Positions 1 through 7,565 of a stretch of DNA of 57,137 bases are shown here, piece by piece. Origin of the DNA: Acidobacteriota bacterium (GTDB lineage: Bacteria > Acidobacteriota > Terriglobia > Terriglobales > Acidobacteriaceae); contig QIAJ01000145.1 in the NCBI GenBank assembly GCA_003225495.1, positions 1 through 57,137 of the forward strand, in the 5' to 3' direction. The translations under genes were made by a program, and so were the position numbers. Under the pieces are notes generated by a model. It was not told where the DNA came from. It did not search any database and saw nothing but the letters and a program-made list of their open reading frames with translations. Every line of letters begins with the position of its first letter. Position 1 is the stretch's first letter.

Positions 1-355
1 TGCCGCCGATCAACTGCACGTCGAAGTGCCGCATGTTGAGAACGCGGCGTCCGGCCTCGCGGACCACCGCGAAGGCCTCGACCAGCACTGCGTCGAGTGC
101 TTCTTTCATCGCCTGACTGCGTTCTATGTCGATTTGCTTCCGACGGTCGGGATCGGCGTCAGGCTCGTCAGATATATGTTTGAGCCGCTCCTGAACACGG
201 GCGCGGAACTCATCGGTCTTGGCGCGCAGTTGGTCGTCGGAGAGCTTATTCATCTCCGGTTCTAGCGCGGTGATGGCCTCGACACGAGGCAGCATGCGCT
301 TCACTTCGCGCTCGTTGCGGGTGCCGAAGACTTTGCCTAGCAGGGTGTTGATCAA
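1..355 (-). CDS. secA: Preprotein translocase ATPase SecA, N-terminal part (runs off window)
   Basis: About 118 codons of the N-terminus are present and the frame stays open to base 1. The protein begins [20 protein letters not shown] and later reads [16 protein letters not shown] and [12 protein letters not shown], which are hallmark SecA N-terminal segments. SecA is the ATP-driven motor that pushes unfolded preproteins through SecYEG. I chose the TTG at 355-353 because an AAGGA ribosome site lies 8 bases upstream and the nearby ATG is in another frame and stops at once. Between the 'RARVQERL' and '[11 protein letters not shown]' segments there is an acidic, charged stretch of roughly 30 residues not present in E. 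coli SecA. The gene is divergent from the acyl-ligase fusion. Confidence 0.93.
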   Translation of the reverse strand, partial: MINTLLGKVFGTRNEREVKRMLPRVEAITALEPEMNKLSDDQLRAKTDEFRARVQERLKHISDEPDADPDRRKQIDIERSQAMKEALDAVLVEAFAVVREAGRRVLNMRHFDVQLIGG

Positions 356-363
356 GAAGGCAT

Positions 364-386
364 TCCTTTAAGGACACTGGTCCTAA
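364..386 (-). promoter_or_regulatory. secA ribosome site with adjacent hairpin
   Basis: On the minus strand the SD-like AAGGA (368-364) sits 8 bases before the TTG start of secA. Directly upstream is a short hairpin: AGGAC (71-75 of the 300s, i.e. 371-375), loop ACTG, GTCCT (380-384), extendable by a few A-T pairs to about 368-386. A hairpin touching the SD could affect secA translation. The hairpin is seen; the regulatory role is inferred. Confidence 0.4.
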
Positions 387-471
387 GTGTATGAAATTAA
401 GCCTAGCACATTAGATGCGACGCGAAGCCGGGCGGTGCTTGCGGTTCTAGTCTTGGGACCGCTTACTCTAG

Positions 472-477
472 TATATT
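472..477 (+). promoter_or_regulatory. Candidate -10 box of the acyl-ligase fusion gene
   Basis: TATATT ends 11 bases before the ATG at 489. No convincing -35 hexamer and no SD were seen. If this is the -10, transcription would begin only a few bases before the start codon, giving a leaderless or nearly leaderless mRNA. Confidence 0.35.
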
Positions 478-488
478 CACCTGCGACG

Positions 489-3263
489 ATGCCCACCTTT
501 TACGAACGCTTCCAGGAAACAGCCCGGCAATTCCCCGAAAAGACCGCTCTCGAAATCCAACGGCAGGACCATACCGAGAGCGTTACTTTTGCGCGACTTC
601 AGGGGATGGCGGAGAGCGTCGGGAACTGGCTGTCCGGCAAGGTGGAACGCGATACGAGGGTGGCCATCTTGGCAGCGAACCATCCGCGGTGGGTCGCGGC
701 TTACTTGGGAATTGTCTGCGCAGGACGCGTCGCGGTTCCGCTGGATACGGCTTTCCACGCTGATCAGGTTGCGAAACTTCTGAAGGATAGCGGGGCTACG
801 GTTCTTTTTTGCGATGCCAAACATCTGGCTGTAGCGCAGCAAGCGGCGGAAGGATTGCCGGTTGGGTTGGTGATGACTTCAGCGGCCAACGAGCAGGTGG
901 CTCGAACGGCGAACTCTTCGTCGGCACCACACGCGGCGGCTGACCTGGATTCGATTTTTGCGGCAGGATCAGCCGGATTCAAACCGGTCGTCCCGGCGGA
1001 GAGCGATCTTGCAGCACTGCTTTACACCTCGGGTACGACTGCCGATCCCAAGGGGGTGATGCTGACGCACGGCAACCTGGTGGGTGAGGCGAACGCGGTC
1101 TTCCAGGTGATCCACATCGACACGAACGATGCGCTGCTGGGAATCCTGCCGATGTTTCACGTTCTAGCGCAGATGGCGAACCTGTTTCTGCCGCTCTTCA
1201 ACGGGGCGCGTGTCGTTTACCTCGAGACGCTGAACACGACCGAGTTGCTGCGCGCGCTTCAAGAACGTGGGATCACTACTTTTTGCGTCGTTCCCCAATT
1301 CTTCTATCTGATCCACGAAAAGATTTTCAAGGAACTGAACAAGCGCGGGAAGTTGACGCTTCGCTTCGTGCGCACGCTAATGAAAATCAATCGCGGGCTG
1401 CGAAGAGTCGGGATCAACGCCGGCAAACTTTTTTTTGGAAAGATTCACGATACGTTTGGCAAGAACATGCGCTATCTGATTACGGGAGGTTCGCGCTTTG
1501 ATACGACAATTGCGCGCGATTTTTATTCGTTCGGGATCGACGTGCTGAACGCTTACGGCCTGACGGAAACAACAGGCGGCGCATTTATCAACCGTCCGGG
1601 GAAGGTTGTGATTGGGTCCGTCGGGCCTCCGTTTCCCACAGTGGAAGCGAAGATCATCGATCCGAAACCTATGGAAGAGGGCGCGCCGGCAGCAGGGGAG
1701 ATTGCGTTGCGCGGGCCGATTGTGATGAAGGGCTACTGGAATCGTCCAGATGCCACGGCGGCGGTTTTGCGCGATGGCTGGTTCTACACGGGCGATCTGG
1801 GATACTTCGATTCGGGCGGTAACCTGTTCATCACGGGCCGCGGAAAAGAAGTGATCGTGCTTGCGAACGGAAAAAATGTTTATCCGGAGGAGATTGAGGC
1901 GCACTACCAGAAGTCGCCATTCATCAAGGAAATTTGCGTTATGGCGCTGGAAGCGCGACCAGGCGATCCGACTTCGGAACGGCTGTACGCTGTGGTCGTG
2001 CCGAATTTCGATGTATTGCGCGAACACAAAATCGTGAATTCGAAAGAGGCGATCCGGTTTGATATTGAGGGGCTGTCACACAAGATTGCGTCCACCAAGA
2101 GGCTGGGCAGCTATGAGATCTGGCAGGAAGATCTGCCGCGTACGACTACCCGCAAGCTGAAACGCTTTCAGATCGAAAAGAGAGTTCGGGAACTCCAAAA
2201 GAGCGGCGGACCGGGCGAAGCCGAGGTCGGAACCGAGAAGCCGCTCACGGACGAAGAGCGAGCGTGGCTGGAGCGCGACGATGTAAAGCGGGCGCTGGAT
2301 GTTGTGCGCGAATCGGCGCGGAACAAAGTAAGTGAAATTCGTCCGACGCACAATCTGGAACTCGATCTGGGACTCGACTCGATGCAGCGCGTGGAACTCC
2401 TGACCGCGCTGGAACAACAATTGGGAGGCGATGTCCCAGAGGCACAACTGGCCGAGGTGTATTCGGTACGCGATCTGGTCGATGCGGTTCTGGAGAGCGC
2501 TGGGCGTGGCGAAGGTGGCACCAAAGCAGCCGCGCCCGTCTGGTCAACGATCCTGGCTGAACCGGTTACCGACCCCGAGGTACTGGGACTGGCTCGGCAT
2601 CAGTGGGTGGCGGAGATATTCTTCTATCTGCTGGGGCGGTTCCTGTATCTGGTGTGGCTCGGCATCTTCCATTTGAAAGTAAAGGGCCTGGAAAATCTTC
2701 CCGAGAAGGGGCCCTACCTGCTCTGCTCGAATCACCAGAGCTACATCGACCCGGTAGTGATGGGGTCGGTTCTGCCGTGGCGTATTTTTCGCAATACGTT
2801 TGCGCTGGGCACGAGCGACATCTTTGGCGAGGGATTCATGCGGCGGCTGGCCCGGTGGATTCGCGTGGTCGTGCTTGATCCGGATGCCAACCTGATCCCC
2901 GCCATGCGGGCGGGAGCATTCGGACTGCGTCATGGCAACGTGCTGGTGCTCTATCCCGAGGGCGAGCGTTCGGACACGGGCAAGCCAAGGGTCTTCCGTA
3001 AAGGCGCGGCGATTCTCTCCATTCACGAGCAGGCGCCGATTGTAGCGGTCGCGATTGAAGGTTTCTATGAGGTCTGGCCGCGTCATCAGAAGTTTCCGAA
3101 GATTGGAAAGCTACGGCTGGTGTTCGGGAAGCCGATTGTGCCGCCTCCGGTGAGTGAGGCAAGCGAGGTTGCCTACGAGAAGCTGACGGCGGAGTTGAAA
3201 GAGCGGGTCGTACAGATGTGGCAAGAGTTGCGGCGGGAAGAGGGGAAGTCGACAGAGATTTGA
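489..3263 (+). CDS. Trimodular acyl-AMP ligase / acyl carrier / PlsC-type acyltransferase
   Basis: A 924-residue multidomain protein. Residues about 1-560 are an AMP-forming fatty-acyl ligase, with the adenylate motif YTSGTTADPKGV near residue 178 and the C-terminal TGRGKEVIVLANGKNVYPEE segment. A phosphopantetheine carrier domain follows, with LGLDSMQRVELL and the attachment serine near residue 629. The C-terminal third is a glycerolipid acyltransferase with NHQSYIDP (H-x4-D, near 747) and YPEGERS (near 822). The inferred job is activating a fatty acid, loading it on the built-in carrier and transferring it to a lipid acceptor, a logic like E. coli Aas but in reverse domain order and with its own carrier. 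The open frame extends upstream to 387, but homology-like sequence begins with MPTFYERFQ at 489, so I use that start. Confidence 0.87.
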   Translation: MPTFYERFQETARQFPEKTALEIQRQDHTESVTFARLQGMAESVGNWLSGKVERDTRVAILAANHPRWVAAYLGIVCAGRVAVPLDTAFHADQVAKLLKDSGATVLFCDAKHLAVAQQAAEGLPVGLVMTSAANEQVARTANSSSAPHAAADLDSIFAAGSAGFKPVVPAESDLAALLYTSGTTADPKGVMLTHGNLVGEANAVFQVIHIDTNDALLGILPMFHVLAQMANLFLPLFNGARVVYLETLNTTELLRALQERGITTFCVVPQFFYLIHEKIFKELNKRGKLTLRFVRTLMKINRGLRRVGINAGKLFFGKIHDTFGKNMRYLITGGSRFDTTIARDFYSFGIDVLNAYGLTETTGGAFINRPGKVVIGSVGPPFPTVEAKIIDPKPMEEGAPAAGEIALRGPIVMKGYWNRPDATAAVLRDGWFYTGDLGYFDSGGNLFITGRGKEVIVLANGKNVYPEEIEAHYQKSPFIKEICVMALEARPGDPTSERLYAVVVPNFDVLREHKIVNSKEAIRFDIEGLSHKIASTKRLGSYEIWQEDLPRTTTRKLKRFQIEKRVRELQKSGGPGEAEVGTEKPLTDEERAWLERDDVKRALDVVRESARNKVSEIRPTHNLELDLGLDSMQRVELLTALEQQLGGDVPEAQLAEVYSVRDLVDAVLESAGRGEGGTKAAAPVWSTILAEPVTDPEVLGLARHQWVAEIFFYLLGRFLYLVWLGIFHLKVKGLENLPEKGPYLLCSNHQSYIDPVVMGSVLPWRIFRNTFALGTSDIFGEGFMRRLARWIRVVVLDPDANLIPAMRAGAFGLRHGNVLVLYPEGERSDTGKPRVFRKGAAILSIHEQAPIVAVAIEGFYEVWPRHQKFPKIGKLRLVFGKPIVPPPVSEASEVAYEKLTAELKERVVQMWQELRREEGKSTEI

Positions 3264-3426
3264 CGAACAACTCACACTATCAAAGCAGATGAAAGAAATG
3301 CCAGGTTCGTGTCGGGACTTCGTTTCCGCGACGCCAAAACTCGCAATATTGAATTCCTTTGGTCTGACATGCCTAAGTTCCGCCGATTGCATTGCATGCG
3401 AGGCTCACCAGGTGGCGCGGCTTTTC

Positions 3427-4473
3427 TTACCGCAGCTCCTCCATGCACTTTTCCAGCACTTCCCTGCTGGGCCGGACCACTGATTCCGGCAAAGTCGCCA
3501 GGGGCTGGTCTGTTATGTTCAGCATGTCGAGAAAGTTTGGGGCCTTCGAGTTGATATAAAACACGCCGGTCAGCACTTCGCCATTCACGTGCGCTTCCAT
3601 CAGGCGCGTCATCGCCTGAATCTTGTCGGTCGGATTGTAGTCCTCTTCCAATTTGCGCAACCTGAGCCGCGAACCATCGTGCATCGTCACGTCAAAAGCT
3701 GTGCCTGGATCATATTCCACGCTGATGTTTTCGAAGGACGGCACAAAGTCGACCTCGTGCAGCCGCTCTTCGTGTTCGAGTACATACTTGTAAGACTTCG
3801 TCGATCCCTCATGATCGTTGAACGTTACACAGGGAGAGATCACGTCGAGCATCACCGTGCCCTTGTGGGCAAGCGCGGCTTTGAGCATGGCATGAAGCTG
3901 CTTCTTGTCACCAGAAAATGACCGGCCCACCATGGTCGCGCCAAGTTGTATGGCCAGCATGCAGGTATCGACAGGAGGTAGGTCGTTGATCACGCCGCTC
4001 TTCAGCGTCGATCCGAGATCCGCTGTGGCGGAGAACTGGCCCTTCGTGAGGCCGTAGCAGCCGTTGTCTTCGATCACATAGATGATCGGCAGATTGCGGC
4101 GCATGAGATGGACGAACTGCCCAGCGCCGATCGAAACGGTATCACCATCTCCGGTGACGCCGATGCCGAGAAGCCTCTTGTTCGCCATCAGCGCCCCGGT
4201 GGCAACGCTCGGCATCCGTCCGTGCACGGAGTTGAAACTGTGCGAACGGTTCATGAAGTAAGCGGGCGTCTTGGACGAACAACCGATACCGCTGAATTTA
4301 GCGACGCCCTCGGGCTTGATGCCCATCTCGTACATGGCATCGATAATGCGTTCGGAAATGGCATTGTGTCCGCAACCGGCGCAGAGCGTGGTCTTGCCGC
4401 CGCGATAGTCGATAACTTGCAGTCCGATGCGGTTTACTTTTGGTTTGGGCGCGTCAGTGGGCGTGGTCGCCAT
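3427..4473 (-). CDS. korB: 2-oxoacid:ferredoxin oxidoreductase, beta subunit
   Basis: 348 residues. The thiamine-pyrophosphate-binding subunit of a two-subunit 2-oxoacid:ferredoxin oxidoreductase. Visible features are CAGCGHN (residues 31-37), the TPP/Mg motif GDGD at 108-111 with its partner asparagine in EDNGCYGLTKGQ (N137), and scattered cysteines for one iron-sulfur cluster. The family decarboxylates 2-oxoacids to acyl-CoA and passes electrons to ferredoxin; architecture resembles actinobacterial and Aquificales KorB (2-oxoglutarate), but the substrate cannot be read from sequence. The ATG follows the korA stop codon with no gap, so the two are translationally coupled. No ferredoxin domain or gene is next to it. 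Confidence 0.9.
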   Translation of the reverse strand: MATTPTDAPKPKVNRIGLQVIDYRGGKTTLCAGCGHNAISERIIDAMYEMGIKPEGVAKFSGIGCSSKTPAYFMNRSHSFNSVHGRMPSVATGALMANKRLLGIGVTGDGDTVSIGAGQFVHLMRRNLPIIYVIEDNGCYGLTKGQFSATADLGSTLKSGVINDLPPVDTCMLAIQLGATMVGRSFSGDKKQLHAMLKAALAHKGTVMLDVISPCVTFNDHEGSTKSYKYVLEHEERLHEVDFVPSFENISVEYDPGTAFDVTMHDGSRLRLRKLEEDYNPTDKIQAMTRLMEAHVNGEVLTGVFYINSKAPNFLDMLNITDQPLATLPESVVRPSREVLEKCMEELR

Positions 4474-6312
4474 TTACTCACTCTCCATCATCATGAGTTC
4501 GTCGGTTACGGAGCGCGCGTCGATGGGCAATCCGTGAATGTGGCAGATCGATCGGAGGCGCGGTGTCAACTCGGGCTTGATATCGAGCTTAAGCAAAGTG
4601 GCCATTTGTCCGTCACGGTTCTGCTCGACTACATACAGGCGATCATGCTGCTCGATGAAATCGTGCACTTCGTGGGTAAAGGGATATGATTTCAAACGCA
4701 GGTAGTCGGTTTCGAGCTTGTGTTCATTGCGCAGTTGATCTCTGCATTCGGTGATTGCCCAGTGAGTCGTGCCGAAGGCGATGATCCCGATTTTCGATTT
4801 GCCGGCGGAAACGACTTCCGGACGCGGCACAAACGAACGAGCGGTCTCAAACTTTTTATTGATGCGCTCGAGGTTGCGCTCAAAGTCGTCGGGACGCTCG
4901 CTGTACTGCCCTTTCTCGTTGTGGCCACTGCCGCGCGCGAAGTACGCGGCTGCCGGATGATCCGTTCCGGGCAAAGTGCGGTAGGGGATGCCGTCACCGT
5001 CGATATCTTTGTACCGGGCGAAGTTGCCCACTTTTTCGAGATCTTCTTTAGTTAGAACTTTTCCGCGATTGATCGGCTTGTCGGGATACGTAAAGGGATC
5101 AGTCATCCAGTTATTCATGCCAAGGTCAAGATCCGACATGACGAAGACCGGCGTTTGGAATTGTTCCGCCAGGTCGAAGGCATCGTGTGCGAGCGTAAAA
5201 CACTCTTCCGGCGAGCTCGGGAACAGCAGAATATGCTTGGTATCGCCGTGACCAAGGAACGCGGTGAAAAGCACATCTCCTTGCGACGTCCGCGTGGGAA
5301 GGCCGGTGGACGGGCCAACACGCTGGATATCCCATATGACCGCAGGAATCTCGACGTAGTAGGCCAACCCGGTGAACTCCGCCATCAGTGAGATGCCCGG
5401 GCCTGCGGTGGCGGTCATGGAGCGCGCTCCGGCCCAGGCGGCGCCGATTACCATGCCGACAGCGGCGAGTTCGTCTTCGGCCTGCACGATCGCGAAGGTC
5501 GCCTTACCGTCAGGGCCAATACGATGTTCTTTCATGTACTCGATCAAGGTTTCGACGAGCGACGACGAAGGTGTGATCGGATACCAGGTGACCACGGTGC
5601 AGCCCGCAAACATGCAGCCGAGAGCGGCGGCTGAGTTGCCATCGATGATGATCTTACCTTGCGTCTTGTCCATGCGGGCGATCACAAAAGGATCGCGCTT
5701 GATGAGGTTCGAAGCGGCGTAGTCGTATCCCGCTTTGACAGCGGCGAGGTTAAGGTTGGCGGCCTTTACTTTTTTCGCAAATTGACGACGAAGCGCTTTC
5801 TCCACTTCGTTCATGTCGATGTCAAGCAAATGCGCAGCAACGCCCACATAGATCATGTTCTTCACGAGCTTGCGCAGCTTGGCTTCCGGGCAAACCGGGG
5901 CAACGAGTTTATCGTACGGAACAGAGTAGAAGACGAGGTCGTCGCGCACTCTATCGAGCGCGAGCGGTTCGTCATACAGCACCGAGGCCCCGGGAGCGAG
6001 AGACTTCACATCGTCCTGAGCGGTTTCAGCGTTCATCGCGATGAGCAAATCAATTTCTTTTTTGCGGGCGATGTAACCGTCTTTGTTGGCGCGAATCGTG
6101 AACCAGGTGGGCAGTCCGGCAATGTTGGAGGGGAAGAGATTTTTCCCTGAGACTGGGACCCCCATCTGGAAAATGCTGCGCAGCAGGACGCTGTTGGAAC
6201 TCTGCGAGCCGGAACCATTCACGGTCGCAACCTGAATGCTCATGTCATTGACGACACGTTTGCGCCCCAAGTGACCAGATGATTCCTGAGGCACGACATC
6301 AATTGTGGCCAT
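4474..6312 (-). CDS. korA: 2-oxoacid:acceptor oxidoreductase, fused gamma-alpha subunit
   Basis: 612 residues. The N-terminal part (about 25-190) is the gamma domain; the alpha part begins near residue 230 with GNSAAALGCMFAGC and WYPITPSSSLVE, followed by QAEDELAAVGMVIGAAWAGARSMTATAGPG, typical of this family's pyrimidine-binding domain. The alpha and gamma functions are fused in one chain, as in KorA-type enzymes. It is first in a two-gene operon with korB. A candidate -10 lies upstream at 6392-6397 and a GAGG precedes the ATG. Possible roles are a reductive or ferredoxin-linked TCA step, or 2-oxoacid catabolism. Confidence 0.9.
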   Translation of the reverse strand: MATIDVVPQESSGHLGRKRVVNDMSIQVATVNGSGSQSSNSVLLRSIFQMGVPVSGKNLFPSNIAGLPTWFTIRANKDGYIARKKEIDLLIAMNAETAQDDVKSLAPGASVLYDEPLALDRVRDDLVFYSVPYDKLVAPVCPEAKLRKLVKNMIYVGVAAHLLDIDMNEVEKALRRQFAKKVKAANLNLAAVKAGYDYAASNLIKRDPFVIARMDKTQGKIIIDGNSAAALGCMFAGCTVVTWYPITPSSSLVETLIEYMKEHRIGPDGKATFAIVQAEDELAAVGMVIGAAWAGARSMTATAGPGISLMAEFTGLAYYVEIPAVIWDIQRVGPSTGLPTRTSQGDVLFTAFLGHGDTKHILLFPSSPEECFTLAHDAFDLAEQFQTPVFVMSDLDLGMNNWMTDPFTYPDKPINRGKVLTKEDLEKVGNFARYKDIDGDGIPYRTLPGTDHPAAAYFARGSGHNEKGQYSERPDDFERNLERINKKFETARSFVPRPEVVSAGKSKIGIIAFGTTHWAITECRDQLRNEHKLETDYLRLKSYPFTHEVHDFIEQHDRLYVVEQNRDGQMATLLKLDIKPELTPRLRSICHIHGLPIDARSVTDELMMMESE

Positions 6313-6336
6313 CCTCTAAACCTTCCCTAATTCGTT

Positions 6337-6397
6337 GCTGGGTGAACCAAATCGACCCAGCAGATCGTGAAATGAAGAGAGAAAACCCTTTATTATA
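6337..6397 (-). promoter_or_regulatory. korA promoter region with leader hairpin
   Basis: On the minus strand a perfect TATAAT (6397-6392) lies about 80 bases before korA. Downstream, within the expected leader, is a 7-bp perfect hairpin, GCTGGGT/ACCCAGC with an 11-base loop (6361-6337). No good -35 was found at 17 bases. The hairpin lacks a U-tract, so it is not a simple terminator. Confidence 0.45.
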
Positions 6398-6448
6398 CGC
6401 CCGGATAAGCCCGCTCACGAGGCGCTGCGATGGGAACTAGAGGGTTGA

Positions 6449-7408
6449 TTATGCCTCGACCTGGAAGAACTGCGCCATATTGCGGAACTTTGCATAGCGA
6501 GCGTTGAGAAGATCGGCGACCGGAAGTTTCTTTAGCTCTGTGAGTTGCCCGTGCAACATGTTTCCGAGCAGCTCTGCCGCCTGCGCGTGGTCAGTATGTG
6601 CGCCGCCGGGGGGCTCGGTCACGATTCCATCGATGATGCCGAGTTCGCTGAGATCCTTAGGCGTAATCTTCATCGCGGTAGCGGCAATGTTACGCTTGGT
6701 GGCATCGCGCCACATGATGGAGGCGCAGCCCTCCGGCGAAATCACCGAGTAAATCGAATTCTCCATCATCAGCACTCGGTCGCCGACGGCTATGGCGAGC
6801 GCGCCGCCGCTGCCGCCTTCTCCGGTGATAGTCACAACGATCGGAACTTCAATCCGCACCATCTCGCGTAAGTTGTAGGCGATAGCTTCGGCCTGTCCGC
6901 GCTCTTCCGCGCCCAGGCCAGGATACGCGCCCGGGGTATCGATGAAAGTAAAGATTGGGCGGCGAAACTTGGCTGCGACCTGCATCACGCGCAACGCCTT
7001 GCGGTAGCCCTCTGGATTCGGCATGCCGAAATTGCGATAGACCTTCTGCTTCGTGTCGCGCGCTTTCTGATGCCCGACGATCAGCACCTCTTCTCCTTGG
7101 AAGCGAGCCATGCCGCAGACGATAGCGGGATCGTCGGCAAAACCGCGATCACCGTGGATCTCGCTCCAATCGGTGAAGATGCGTTCCACGTAGTCCAGAG
7201 TGTAGGGGCGCTGCGGATGGCGCGCCATTTCAGTGCGCTCCCATGGATTCATGTGAGACGAAACTTCGCGACGAAGATCATTTACACGTTCGTGCAACTG
7301 CTGCACCTGACGGCGCGTCACTTCGTTCTGTCCCTCGAGAGCCTGGAGACGCTGGATCTGCTCTTCGATTTTTTCCAGTTCCTTCTGCGCTTTGAATCCA
7401 GAATCCAT
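6449..7408 (-). CDS. accA: Acetyl-CoA carboxylase carboxyltransferase subunit alpha
   Basis: 319 residues when started at the ATG at 7408 (MDSGFKAQKELEKIEEQI), the same length as E. coli AccA. An open frame continues upstream to 7540 but that part reads like leader sequence. AccA with AccD transfers the carboxyl group from biotin on AccB to acetyl-CoA, the first committed step of fatty-acid synthesis. The family segments EIHGDRGFADD, IDTPGAYPG, and GEGGSGGALAIAVGDRVLMM are present. The N-terminal 60 residues are a predicted coiled coil. It lies downstream of dnaE on the same strand. Confidence 0.93.
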   Translation of the reverse strand: MDSGFKAQKELEKIEEQIQRLQALEGQNEVTRRQVQQLHERVNDLRREVSSHMNPWERTEMARHPQRPYTLDYVERIFTDWSEIHGDRGFADDPAIVCGMARFQGEEVLIVGHQKARDTKQKVYRNFGMPNPEGYRKALRVMQVAAKFRRPIFTFIDTPGAYPGLGAEERGQAEAIAYNLREMVRIEVPIVVTITGEGGSGGALAIAVGDRVLMMENSIYSVISPEGCASIMWRDATKRNIAATAMKITPKDLSELGIIDGIVTEPPGGAHTDHAQAAELLGNMLHGQLTELKKLPVADLLNARYAKFRNMAQFFQVEA

Positions 7409-7565
7409 CGTAACGGTGTTTCCATTCTTGCCGGCGTTATGCGTCTCCACAATCGAGAGCAAAAAATCGGTCCCGATGATGGCGGGATGCCCGGCGCTCT
7501 CTTCGGAATGTGGCGCTCGGGCTATTTTCGCTCGCTTCACTGCCGAACCTATTGACGGGTAGGAA

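Noticed and set aside
387-488. N-terminal extension of the acyl-ligase fusion
   Set aside because: The frame is open but overlaps the divergent promoter region; family-like sequence starts at 489.
7409-7540. 44-codon N-terminal extension of accA
   Set aside because: Starting at 7408 gives the usual 319 residues; the extension has no family resemblance.
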